A stretch of DNA of 64,000 nucleotides. Origin: Hyphomonas sediminis (GTDB lineage Bacteria; Pseudomonadota; Alphaproteobacteria; Caulobacterales; Hyphomonadaceae). How positions within the stretch are numbered: the stretch's first letter is position 1; each line of letters opens with the position of its first letter. The notes under the pieces are model-generated. The model was not told the origin of the DNA. It saw only the letters and a program-made list of their open reading frames with translations, and did no database searches. The stretch covers positions 372,001 through 436,000 of the forward strand of contig NZ_JAIEZP010000001.1 in assembly GCF_019679475.1 (NCBI RefSeq), read 5' to 3'. A program made the translations under genes and the position numbers. Shown piece by piece: positions 1 through 7,833 of the stretch.

Positions 1-756
1 CGCGCCATACAGCGGAGCGAGGATGATATCCGGGCCGAGCCCACTTAGCGCGTCGGCCGTCCGGTTGATTTCCCGCGCGCCAGGCAGGAAAGCGAGAACG
101 GAGCCTTCTTCCTCGCGCAGCGCCTGCCGGATCACCTTCGGCATCCGGTCTTCGATCCGGTCGTCGGAGCGGCCAAGATAGCGCGTCTCCACCGGATACA
201 TCCGCCCTTCGCTCTCGATCACCGGCGCAGCAATGGCGCGGGAAACAGCGCCCGTATCCAGCGTGGCCGACATGATCAGCAGGCGGAGATCGTCGCGCAG
301 GACAGATTGTGCCTCCATGGCCAGCGCCAGGCCGACATCGGCATTCAGCCGCCGCTCGTGAAACTCGTCGAACAGGACCGCGCCAACCCCGGCCAGCTCC
401 TGATCGGCCAGGATGCGCCGCGTGAAGAGGCCGTCGGTGATGACCTCGATACGGGTCTCCTTCGATACCTTCCGGTCCACCCGCGTCGTCAGGCCGATGG
501 TCTGGCCGAGACGCTCTCCCAGAGACGCGGCCATCCGCTCCGCCGCCATGCGCGCAGCCACGCGCCGTGGCTCCAGCATCAGGATGCGCCCGGCGATCAC
601 CCCCGGCGCGCCCAGCAGCCCGGCCAGCGCGAGGGGCACGCGCGTCGTCTTGCCCGCGCCCGGCGGGGCGGCCAGCACAAGCCGGTTGCCCGCCGCCATC
701 TGGCGCAGGATTTCGGGCATCACTTCATCAATCGGCAGGGCGTCTGAACTGCTCAT
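1..756 (-). CDS. hrpB: ATP-dependent helicase HrpB, N-terminal part (runs off the window)
   Basis: DEAH-type RNA/DNA helicase of the HrpB family; cellular role poorly defined. Reading the minus strand from ATG at 756 gives 252 codons without a stop. Walker A GAGKT lies at residues 33-37, the Walker B/DEAH box appears as DEFHERR at about 130-136 (DEFH is the usual HrpB variant), and motif III reads MSATLD. Only the first helicase domain and the start of the second are inside the window; the C-terminal HrpB domains lie beyond position 1. It is divergent from the symporter gene at 883, with 126 bp between them. Identification is confident because the DEFHER variant is characteristic of the family. 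Confidence 0.9.
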   Translation of the reverse strand, partial: MSSSDALPIDEVMPEILRQMAAGNRLVLAAPPGAGKTTRVPLALAGLLGAPGVIAGRILMLEPRRVAARMAAERMAASLGERLGQTIGLTTRVDRKVSKETRIEVITDGLFTRRILADQELAGVGAVLFDEFHERRLNADVGLALAMEAQSVLRDDLRLLIMSATLDTGAVSRAIAAPVIESEGRMYPVETRYLGRSDDRIEDRMPKVIRQALREEEGSVLAFLPGAREINRTADALSGLGPDIILAPLYGA

Positions 757-882
757 CTTCAACGCAGATAGAGCCGCCTCTGCCCGGCTGGCAAGCGGCC
801 AGCGCGGCGCGCAGCCGGAGCGGTTGCGTTCTAAAGCCCTGCCCCCTAGGGTCCCGCGCTTGGGCCGATCTGGGAGCGTGGA

Positions 883-2196
883 ATGAAGGGCTGGTTTGCA
901 ATCGATCTATGGAAGCGGGTGCTGGCTGGCCTCGTCGTTGGCACGCTGATCGGGCTTGCCCTGCGCTACGGCCTCGGCCCGGATCGCGGCGGAGAGTTCG
1001 TTACCACCTGGTTCAAACCTGTCGGCGACGCCTTCATCAACCTTATCCGCATGCTCGTCGTGCCGCTGATCTTCGTCACGCTGGTGTCTGGCGTCCTGGC
1101 GATGGGCGACCCCAAACGTCTGGGCAGTCTCGGTGGCCGCGCGCTCGCCATGTATATGGGCACCACCGTCCTGGCGATCTGCTTCGGCCTGCTGATGGGC
1201 ACGCTGGTCCAGCCCGGCGCCGGTTTTGACACCTCGATTGCCAATGCCGCCGACCTTGAAGAAACTCGCGCGCGCCTGGCAGCCAACGCCCCGGCTGGCA
1301 GCGTCGGCGAACAGCTCGTCAAGACGCTGCTTTCCATCATCCCGTCCAATCCCATCGACGCGTTCGCGCGCGGCGATGTCCTGCAGATCATCTTCTTCGC
1401 CATCCTGCTCGGCGTTGGCATCATGCTGGCGGGCGAGGCCGGCAAGCCGCTGGAAAAACTGTTCAATTCCGGCTCCGAAGCGATCATGAAGCTGACGCTG
1501 GTCGTGATGGAAACCGCGCCCTTCGGCGTGCTGGCACTGATGGCCTGGGTGATGGGCGACCGGGGCCTCTCAGTGCTCACCGTGCTCGGCAAGATGACGC
1601 TCGCCCACTACACAGCCTGCCTCCTGCATATCCTGATCACGTATGGCTTCATCGTGAAGGGCCTGCTGCGCCTGCCGCTCCTGCCCTTCTATCGCGGCGT
1701 GTTCGACGCACAGATGGTGGCCTTCTCCACCTCCTCGTCCAACGCCACGCTGCCGATGACGATGTCCTGCGCCAACAAGAACCTTGGCATCGGCAAGCCG
1801 ATCGCCTCGTCCGTCCTGCCGCTCGGCGCGACGATCAATATGGATGGCACAGCGCTCTATCAGGGCCTCATCGCCCTTTTCGCGGTGCAGGCCCTCGGCA
1901 TCCCCATGGAGCCGGGCATGTACCTCACCATCATCATCATGGCGACGCTCGTCTCCATCGGCACGGCAGGCGTGCCTTCGGTCAGCCTTCTGCTGGCCAC
2001 CACCACACTCAGCATCGTTGGCGCAAATCCCGATCAGATTGTCCTCATCGTCGCCGTACTGTTCCCGTTCGACCGGATCCTCGACATGATGCGCACCGTC
2101 ACCAACATCACCGGCGACCTCGCCGTGGCCACCGCCGTCGCCAAATGGGAAGGCGACCTGGATGAGGAAGTCTTCAAAGCGCCTGATCCTATCTAA
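883..2196 (+). CDS. Dicarboxylate/amino acid:cation symporter (DAACS family)
   Basis: Secondary transporter of the GltP/DctA family in the inner membrane, importing C4-dicarboxylates or glutamate/aspartate with H+ or Na+. The 437-residue product has about eight hydrophobic segments, the serine-rich re-entrant loop FSTSSSNATLP near residue 285, and the later NMDGTALYQG motif near 315 that builds the substrate/cation site. Length is normal for the family. A clear intrinsic terminator follows, so it is probably a single-gene unit. The substrate (glutamate, succinate or serine/threonine) cannot be settled from the motifs alone, so no gene symbol is given. Confidence 0.92.
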   Translation: MKGWFAIDLWKRVLAGLVVGTLIGLALRYGLGPDRGGEFVTTWFKPVGDAFINLIRMLVVPLIFVTLVSGVLAMGDPKRLGSLGGRALAMYMGTTVLAICFGLLMGTLVQPGAGFDTSIANAADLEETRARLAANAPAGSVGEQLVKTLLSIIPSNPIDAFARGDVLQIIFFAILLGVGIMLAGEAGKPLEKLFNSGSEAIMKLTLVVMETAPFGVLALMAWVMGDRGLSVLTVLGKMTLAHYTACLLHILITYGFIVKGLLRLPLLPFYRGVFDAQMVAFSTSSSNATLPMTMSCANKNLGIGKPIASSVLPLGATINMDGTALYQGLIALFAVQALGIPMEPGMYLTIIIMATLVSIGTAGVPSVSLLLATTTLSIVGANPDQIVLIVAVLFPFDRILDMMRTVTNITGDLAVATAVAKWEGDLDEEVFKAPDPI

Positions 2197-2221
2197 GGCC
2201 AGAAACCCTATGGTTCACACT

Positions 2222-2253
2222 AAACCCGGCCCCGATTGCGGGCCGGGTTTTTT
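2222..2253 (+). terminator. Intrinsic terminator of the symporter gene
   Basis: An 11-bp perfect stem (AAACCCGGCCC at 2222-2232 with GGGCCGGGTTT at 2240-2250) with a 7-nt loop is followed by a T run, 25 nt after the stop codon. Confidence 0.9.
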
Positions 2254-2316
2254 ATTGCGCGTGGGGCGCGCATGGGGCTTAAAGGAGAAGCCATTTAAAC
2301 CTCTAGGGAGGGCCGA

Positions 2317-3150
2317 ATGCAGCTCCGGATAACAGGCTTTGCCGCCCTATTGGGATTTGCCGCGCTGGCAGGGGCGGCGCCCGCCCAGGCTGATCCGCAA
2401 AACGAAGCGTATGAGCGCGCCCGCAAAGCGATGGAAATGCCCATCGCCGCGATCTATGCGGGCTTTTCCGACGTCGGAGAATACACCTGCTCCTATGACG
2501 GCCCCCTGATCCACTATAATGGCGCCACATCGATTCAGCTCGTGAACTGCCTCCTTGCGGCACCGGAAAGCGCAGACCGGCTTGTCATCACGTCCGCTGG
2601 CGGAGTTGTTGAATGGGCGATTTTTGCAGCGCATGTGATCAAACGCCGGAATCTCGAAGTCGAAGTGATTGGCCTGTGCGCCTCCTCCTGCGCCAACTAT
2701 CTCGTGCCCGTCGCGCGCCGCTTCTATGCTGACAGGTATGCCGCCATCCTCGTGCATGGCGCGCCCACGCCGCCAGATCGCGCGCGTATGGCGGAGGCTT
2801 TGAAACGCTCAGGGGCGTCGGAAAGCTCCCCGAACTTCGAACGCTCGCTGCAGGAGAATCTGAAGCGGGAAGAGCAGACCTACATGATCCACAACAACTT
2901 CATGCGCGAATTCAATGTGGGCAGCGGCTACTACCTTCTCGATGATGTCCGCGCGGCGCGCCGCGCATTGGGTCAGGAAAGCCCAAGCGGAATGTTCCGC
3001 ATTGATCCGGCAACCCTCAAAGCCTGCGTGCCAGATCTCGATGCCGTGATCGAGGAGGCCGATATCGAGGCGCTGGACGCTCTCGGCCCCGGCTACAATA
3101 TGGGGTCTATTGGGGACCTTCGCGGCCCCGGCGCCACCTGCACGGGCTAA
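2317..3150 (+). CDS. Secreted ClpP/crotonase-fold protein (COG3904-like)
   Basis: A 277-residue protein with a Sec signal peptide (hydrophobic residues 5-20, probable cleavage after AQA at about 25). The core reads like a ClpP-fold serine hydrolase: strand-turn ITSAGG (91-96), helix, GLCASSCANYL (119-129) and ILVHG (144-149). Aligned to ClpP, Ser123 falls on the nucleophile and His148 on the catalytic histidine, with the same 25-residue spacing as ClpP Ser97-His122. The third residue of the triad is not obvious. Several Cys fit an oxidising periplasm. Start chosen because AGGGAGG sits just upstream of the ATG. The family is described as predicted periplasmic proteins; substrate unknown, and activity is inference. 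Confidence 0.75.
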   Translation: MQLRITGFAALLGFAALAGAAPAQADPQNEAYERARKAMEMPIAAIYAGFSDVGEYTCSYDGPLIHYNGATSIQLVNCLLAAPESADRLVITSAGGVVEWAIFAAHVIKRRNLEVEVIGLCASSCANYLVPVARRFYADRYAAILVHGAPTPPDRARMAEALKRSGASESSPNFERSLQENLKREEQTYMIHNNFMREFNVGSGYYLLDDVRAARRALGQESPSGMFRIDPATLKACVPDLDAVIEEADIEALDALGPGYNMGSIGDLRGPGATCTG

Positions 3151-3165
3151 TCCCGATACGCATCA

Positions 3166-3203
3166 AAAAGCCCGGCCTTCTTGCGAGGGCCGGGCTATTT
3201 TTA
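3166..3203. terminator. Bidirectional terminator between convergent genes
   Basis: AGCCCGGCC at 3169-3177 pairs with GGCCGGGCT at 3188-3196. It is flanked by AAAAA on the left and a T-rich run on the right, so it can stop transcription of both the ClpP-like gene and divL, whose 3' ends converge here. Confidence 0.85.
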
Positions 3204-3219
3204 TTTCAGATCAGCCAGA

Positions 3220-5667
3220 TCAGTGTGCCGTCGGCTGGGGCTCGAAGCTCGCCTGTGCGGGCGGCAGGGAGGCCGTGACCGGCGCCTGCGAAGGCAGCCA
3301 GCAGGTGACTTCCAGGCCGCCGCCATCGACCGATTTCATGCCCACCGTGCCGCCATGCAGGTGGATGAAATGCTTCACAAGGGCGAGGCCAAGGCCCGCG
3401 CCGCGCTGGTCGCCGGAGACGAAACTGTCGAAGCTCGTCGCGCGCTTGTCGGCCTCAAGGCCCGCGCCATTGTCCCGCACGCTGAGAGTGATCATGTCGC
3501 CCATCCGCTGGGCCGCGACCACAATCTCCCCGCCCGGCTCGGTGAAGCGCAGCGAGTTGGAGATCAGGTTGAACAGCACCTGCTTGATCCGGCGCTCATC
3601 GCCCCGCATCTGGCCAAGCCGGCCGGTAATCTCGGCACGGACTGCCACTTCGGTGTCTTCGGCTTTCGAGACGACCAGTTCGACGCTCTGGTTGATCACG
3701 TCCTCCAGGTCGAGTTCACTGAGCTCCAGATCCAGCCGGCCCGCTTCGATCAGGGCAAGATCGAGAATGTTCTCGATCAGCTTGTTGAGATGGTCGGACG
3801 CCGAAAGGATCGCGCGAACGTGATCGGTCTGGCGCTCGGTCAGCGGGCCGTTGCGCTGGGTTTCCAGCAGTTCGGCATAGCCGAAGATCGTCGTCAGCGG
3901 CGAGCGCAGCTGGTAACTCACATTGCGCACGAATTCCGTCTTCAGGCGGTCGGCCGCCTCGAAGGCCTCGGCCCGGTCGCGCAAGGCCGATTCCACCCGG
4001 CGCGTTGCCGTCACATCGGCAAAGGCGATCATCGTATTTCCATCCGGCAGCGGATGGGTCAGATAGGTCAGCAGCGAGCCATCGGCCCGGCGCATTTCAC
4101 CGGTGGTCGACTGGCGCGCCGACGGGTCGGTGATGTGCACCTTGATCGCGTCCCAGATTTCCATGTCATGGAACAGCGGCACGCAGCCCCGGATCACATC
4201 GTCATAGTCCGGACGGTCCTTCAGGCGGTCACCCGGAATATCCCACACGCGCTCGAAGGCGCGGTTGTGCAGCTTCAGGCGCCCGTCGGAGCCGAACACG
4301 GCAACTGCCTCGTGCAGATTGTCCAGCGTCGAAGACTGCGTCTTGATCAGAGCATTGAAGCGCGTCTGCAGGGAGAGGTGGTCGGTGATGTCCTTGAACA
4401 ATACCAGCAGGCCGCCCATCGGGTGGCGCTGGCGGGTAACTGACAGCGTGCGGCTGTCCGGCAAGGACCATTTGTCTTCCTTCACCCCGTCAATATCGAG
4501 ATAATAGGAAATTTCCTCGGCGCGCCATTCGGCATAGTTCGTCCGGGCCGGGAGCTTCTTCTTCTCGCGCAGGCGGTCGAGCAGCTGGCCGTGGCTTGGC
4601 CGATCGAGGAGGAAGGTCTCCTCCAGGTCCCACATGTCGCGGAAGGCCTTGTTGTAGAAGTTCAGCTTGCGGTCCGGCCCGAAGATGGCAACCGCATCGG
4701 CCACATGGTTCAGCGTCTCGTCATGGGCGCGCACATGGCGGTTCAACTCCTCGCGGGAGTTCTCCTGCTCGGTCACGTCAAACGCCATACAGCCTGCCCC
4801 GCCCGACAGCGGGAAGGTCAGCACGCGCATCGCGCGGCGCTGGTTGTTGATGACGATATGGCGCGTCTCGTCATGCTCGGCGCCGTCGGTGATCGTCTTG
4901 CGGGCCTGCTCGGTGACGGCCTGCTCCAGCATGACCTGGCGTTCCAGAACGCGGTCGAGGTTTCCGCCGTCCACCGCTTCGATATAGGCGGGGTTGGCCC
5001 ATTGCAGGCGGCCCATGCCCGAAACGCGCCAGGCCGGGAACGGCGCCTTGCCCAGCATGTCGAGGAAAGCGGTCGGGTCACGCGCAATCACCTGCCGCGC
5101 CTCTTCCAGCTTGCCGCGAGCGGAGCTTTCTTCCAGGCCCTTGATGGTCGTGTCGTTGATCCACACCACCGCGCGCACGCCTGCCGTGCGGCCATCAGCC
5201 TCCAGGAAGCGCCCCGAAGGCCCGATGATGGTCAGCGAGAAAGGCTGCCCGCTCTCGCGCAGCTCACGCAGGCGGATGCGCAGCGTCGTATCCTGCCCGG
5301 CCGAATCCCGCGCCTCAAGGTCTGCCAGCCCCTCGACGATACGCACCGCCGGGTCCGGCGAAATCGCGTCATCGGTAAAGCTCAGCAAACCCGCCAGCGC
5401 GACCGGCGAGCCATAAAGTTCCGGCGGGGTAATCTCGTCGCCGTCCAGCTCCAGCGCATCGCCCTGCCAGACGAGGATGACGCCCGGATGGGCGCCCAGA
5501 ACGGATTTCAGCCCGGCATTCTCGGTTTCCCGGTCCCCGGCCACGTCGCGGTAGCGCCGCGCCGCGCCGCGCGCGCCATCCGACACCCGAAGCGCCCAAA
5601 GCAGCGCACCCAGCGCCAGCAGCGCGGTGCCAATAGCCATAACGATCGGCATCTGTTCAGCGGTCAT
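3220..5667 (-). CDS. divL: DivL-type cell-cycle kinase with tyrosine in place of the phosphoacceptor histidine
   Basis: An 815-residue membrane-anchored sensor kinase: one N-terminal membrane segment (about 7-27), three to four PAS-like domains (for example 205-300, 315-430, 445-555), then a dimerisation domain and an ATPase domain. The DHp helix reads NVSYQLRSPLT with Tyr585 where ordinary kinases have His, the hallmark of Caulobacter DivL. The N box (NLISNSLRFT, 700-709), DNGAG (732-736) and GAGLGLALVK (756-765) are present. In Caulobacter DivL works with DivK and CckA to set CtrA activity; the same role is inferred here. Its upstream region contains a perfect CtrA box (5783-5797). It is convergent with the ClpP-like gene. 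Confidence 0.9.
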   Translation of the reverse strand: MTAEQMPIVMAIGTALLALGALLWALRVSDGARGAARRYRDVAGDRETENAGLKSVLGAHPGVILVWQGDALELDGDEITPPELYGSPVALAGLLSFTDDAISPDPAVRIVEGLADLEARDSAGQDTTLRIRLRELRESGQPFSLTIIGPSGRFLEADGRTAGVRAVVWINDTTIKGLEESSARGKLEEARQVIARDPTAFLDMLGKAPFPAWRVSGMGRLQWANPAYIEAVDGGNLDRVLERQVMLEQAVTEQARKTITDGAEHDETRHIVINNQRRAMRVLTFPLSGGAGCMAFDVTEQENSREELNRHVRAHDETLNHVADAVAIFGPDRKLNFYNKAFRDMWDLEETFLLDRPSHGQLLDRLREKKKLPARTNYAEWRAEEISYYLDIDGVKEDKWSLPDSRTLSVTRQRHPMGGLLVLFKDITDHLSLQTRFNALIKTQSSTLDNLHEAVAVFGSDGRLKLHNRAFERVWDIPGDRLKDRPDYDDVIRGCVPLFHDMEIWDAIKVHITDPSARQSTTGEMRRADGSLLTYLTHPLPDGNTMIAFADVTATRRVESALRDRAEAFEAADRLKTEFVRNVSYQLRSPLTTIFGYAELLETQRNGPLTERQTDHVRAILSASDHLNKLIENILDLALIEAGRLDLELSELDLEDVINQSVELVVSKAEDTEVAVRAEITGRLGQMRGDERRIKQVLFNLISNSLRFTEPGGEIVVAAQRMGDMITLSVRDNGAGLEADKRATSFDSFVSGDQRGAGLGLALVKHFIHLHGGTVGMKSVDGGGLEVTCWLPSQAPVTASLPPAQASFEPQPTAH

Positions 5668-5916
5668 GCGTTCCGGAACCTCTATACTTGGCGGGGCTGC
5701 CGCCGGTTCATATCGGGCCGCGCGGGGACGGACGCCGCGACTCGGGAAGGTTTATACTGGTTAATGAATGGTGCCGCGAGCGTTAAGGCGGGGTTAATAC
5801 TGGCCCCGTCACCCTGCTCTCTGTCAGCCTCTTAATCTGGGGGCCTGAAGAATGGGTGTTGCAAAGACGTCACACCCGCCTAGGTTAATCTGTCTGTCCC
5901 TTGGGAGCTTCCCTGC
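5668..5916. other. Divergent promoter region between divL and the EF-hand gene
   Basis: A 249-bp gap between two divergent genes. It holds the CtrA box at 5783-5797 and a further TTAA at 5761-5764, 18 nt before it. No open frame with support was seen. Confidence 0.6.
5783..5797. promoter_or_regulatory. CtrA binding site (TTAA-N7-TTAA)
   Basis: TTAAGGCGGGGTTAA is an exact match to the CtrA consensus TTAA-N7-TTAA. It lies 116 bp upstream of the divL start and 120 bp upstream of the EF-hand gene, so it could control either. In Caulobacterales CtrA is the master cell-cycle regulator and DivL controls its phosphorylation, so a feedback loop is possible. Confidence 0.7.
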
Positions 5917-6504
5917 ATGCGCATCTTCCTTGCCTCGCTCGCCTTTGCCCTGGCCCTGCCCCTCACGGCGGCCGCATCTGGCGATGAAGGCGTAGACGCA
6001 GACGAGATCGTGCGCCTGCCCGGCCAGCTGGCCGCCCGGCCCGATCGCAAGCCCCCGCCCGGCGGCATGCCCGGCAAGGGCGAACGCCTGGTCGCCGGGG
6101 GCGTGCTGATCCTCAGCTTCGACACCAATGGCGACGGCACGGTCTCCCGCGAGGAGCTGAACGCCGGCATCAAGGCCGCCTTTGCCGAGGCCGACGCCAA
6201 TGGCGATGGCCAGCTCACCGCGCTGGAACAGCAGGCCTGGGCCGCCAGCATGCCGGTGCGCGACGATACGCTGGCCAATCCCGTCCGCTTCGATCCCAAT
6301 CTGGACCGGATCGTCACGCTGGAAGAATTCACCACCGTGATATACCAGCTCGCCGCCTCCTATGAGGACGGGGACGGCAACATCGCCGTCGCCAGCCTCA
6401 CCGCGCCCGACAAGCCGGAGAAGGAAGACCGCCGCTTCGCGCAGGGCGGCTCCCTGCCCGGTGAGGGCGGCCCAAATGGCGGCTCTGGTTCGCCCCGCCG
6501 CTGA
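5917..6504 (+). CDS. Secreted EF-hand calcium-binding protein
   Basis: A 195-residue exported protein: signal peptide at 1-20 (cleavage near TAAA-SGDEG) followed by EF-hand loops DTNGDGTVSREE (about 68-79) and DANGDGQLTALE (about 92-103), a degenerate loop DPNLDRIVTLEE, and a short DGDGNIA segment. The tail is rich in Gly, Pro and Ser. It probably binds calcium in the periplasm; function otherwise unknown. It sits between divL (divergent) and murB (same strand, about 100 bp downstream). It shares an intergenic region with a CtrA box, so cell-cycle control is possible but unproven. Confidence 0.85.
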   Translation: MRIFLASLAFALALPLTAAASGDEGVDADEIVRLPGQLAARPDRKPPPGGMPGKGERLVAGGVLILSFDTNGDGTVSREELNAGIKAAFAEADANGDGQLTALEQQAWAASMPVRDDTLANPVRFDPNLDRIVTLEEFTTVIYQLAASYEDGDGNIAVASLTAPDKPEKEDRRFAQGGSLPGEGGPNGGSGSPRR

Positions 6505-6602
6505 AACGCGGCCCTGCCCCCTCCCATAACGCTCCTTATATAAAGTGGCCGCGCGCGCCCGCGCCTTGACACCGCGCCCGGTTCAGGAAACCCGTTTCGG
6601 CC

Positions 6603-7553
6603 ATGACCCTTCCCGCTTCCCTGCCGCCGGTGCGCGGCAAGCTCATCCCCGGCGCAGAGCTGGCGCCCTACACCTGGTTCCGCGTCGGCGGCCCGGCAGA
6701 CGCCCTGTTCCTGCCCGCCGATGAGGAAGACCTTGAAGCCTTCCTCAAGGCGCTCGCCCCCGCCATCCCGGTCACCGTGCTGGGCGTCGGCTCAAACCTC
6801 ATCGTGCGCGATGGCGGCCTTGAAGGCGTCGTCATCCGCCTGATGGGCAAATACTGGGGCGAGATTGAAGCCGAAGACGGGATCACCCTCTCAGCCCGCG
6901 CCGGCGCGCTGGACCTTGCCGTCGCCAAGGCCGCCGCCAGCAATGGCATCACGGGGCTGGAATTCCTCTCCGGCATTCCCGGCTCCCTTGGCGGGGCGAC
7001 CCGCACCAATGCCGGCTGCTATGGCGCCGAGTTGCGCGACCGCCTCGTCGCCCTGCATGGCTACCGGCGCGATGGCACGCGCGTCGCCTATCGCGGCCCC
7101 GGCAAGCCCGGCGCCCTGCCCGAGGCGCACTTCTCCTATCGCCATACGGACCTTCCGGCTGATCTCATCGTCACACGCCTCATCCTGGAAGGCACAGGCA
7201 CGGGCGAGCCTGAAAAGATCGCCGCCGACATTGCCGCCCTTCAGGCCCGGCGCGGCGAAACACAGCCGATCAAGGAGAAAACCTCAGGCTCCACCTTCGC
7301 CAACCCCGATCCTCCGGGCACGCCGGGTCAACGCTCCGCCTGGAAACTGATCGACGCCGCCGGCTGCCGCGGCCTGAAAGTCGGCGGGGCGCAAGTCTCC
7401 CCCCTCCACTGCAACTTCCTCATCAACACCGGCACGGCAACGGCGGCGGACCTCGAAGCCCTCGGCGAACTCGTCCGTGCCCGCGTGCTGGAAACCTCCG
7501 GCGTAGACCTCCGCTGGGAAGTCCGCCGCATGGGCCGTGTGCAGAGGGTTTAA
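6603..7553 (+). CDS. murB: UDP-N-acetylenolpyruvoylglucosamine reductase
   Basis: Cytoplasmic FAD enzyme that reduces UDP-GlcNAc-enolpyruvate to UDP-MurNAc with NADPH in peptidoglycan precursor synthesis. The 316 residues match the type II (short) family: FAD-binding [12 protein letters not shown] (61-72), GIPGSLGGA (124-132), SYRHTD at 178-183, the proton-donor Ser in SGSTFANP (Ser230) and the active Glu306 in DLRWEV. In most alphaproteobacteria murB lies between murC and ddl; here an EF-hand gene precedes it and a 4.2-kb block separates it from ddl. GC-rich hairpins follow the stop codon. Confidence 0.95.
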   Translation: MTLPASLPPVRGKLIPGAELAPYTWFRVGGPADALFLPADEEDLEAFLKALAPAIPVTVLGVGSNLIVRDGGLEGVVIRLMGKYWGEIEAEDGITLSARAGALDLAVAKAAASNGITGLEFLSGIPGSLGGATRTNAGCYGAELRDRLVALHGYRRDGTRVAYRGPGKPGALPEAHFSYRHTDLPADLIVTRLILEGTGTGEPEKIAADIAALQARRGETQPIKEKTSGSTFANPDPPGTPGQRSAWKLIDAAGCRGLKVGGAQVSPLHCNFLINTGTATAADLEALGELVRARVLETSGVDLRWEVRRMGRVQRV

Positions 7554-7833
7554 CCTGAAGCCCCCTCGCCCTCTGGCAGAAGGGGTTGGGGCGAGGGCGC
7601 GCAACGCTTCCCCAAACTGCTCCGCCAGACGGATACCCCAGCCCCCCTCACCCCTGCCCCTCTCCCAAGGGAGAGGGGTTCAAGGCAAAAGCGGCCCGCC
7701 TCCCTTCTCCTCCCCCGTTCACGGGGGAGGTGGACGCGAAGCGGACGGAGGGGGCGACGCAGCACACCCCCACTGAGCAGAAACCCCGTAGGGTGGGTTA
7801 GCCAAAGGCGTAACCCACCATTGTCATGTGGCG
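7554..7833. repeat. Cluster of four GC-rich intergenic palindromes
   Basis: The 280-bp gap between murB and the reverse transcriptase holds four separate hairpins: CCCTCGCCC/GGGCGAGGG (7563-7571 with 7589-7597), CCCCTCTCCC/GGGAGAGGGG (7657-7666 with 7669-7678, loop AA), CCTCCCCCGT/ACGGGGGAGG (7709-7718 with 7721-7730), and GGTGGGTTA/TAACCCACC (7792-7800 with 7811-7819, inner GCC-AAA-GGC). Arms of 9-10 bp are perfect. They look like members of dispersed, REP-like palindrome families; the first may also end murB transcription. No gene seen. Confidence 0.75.
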
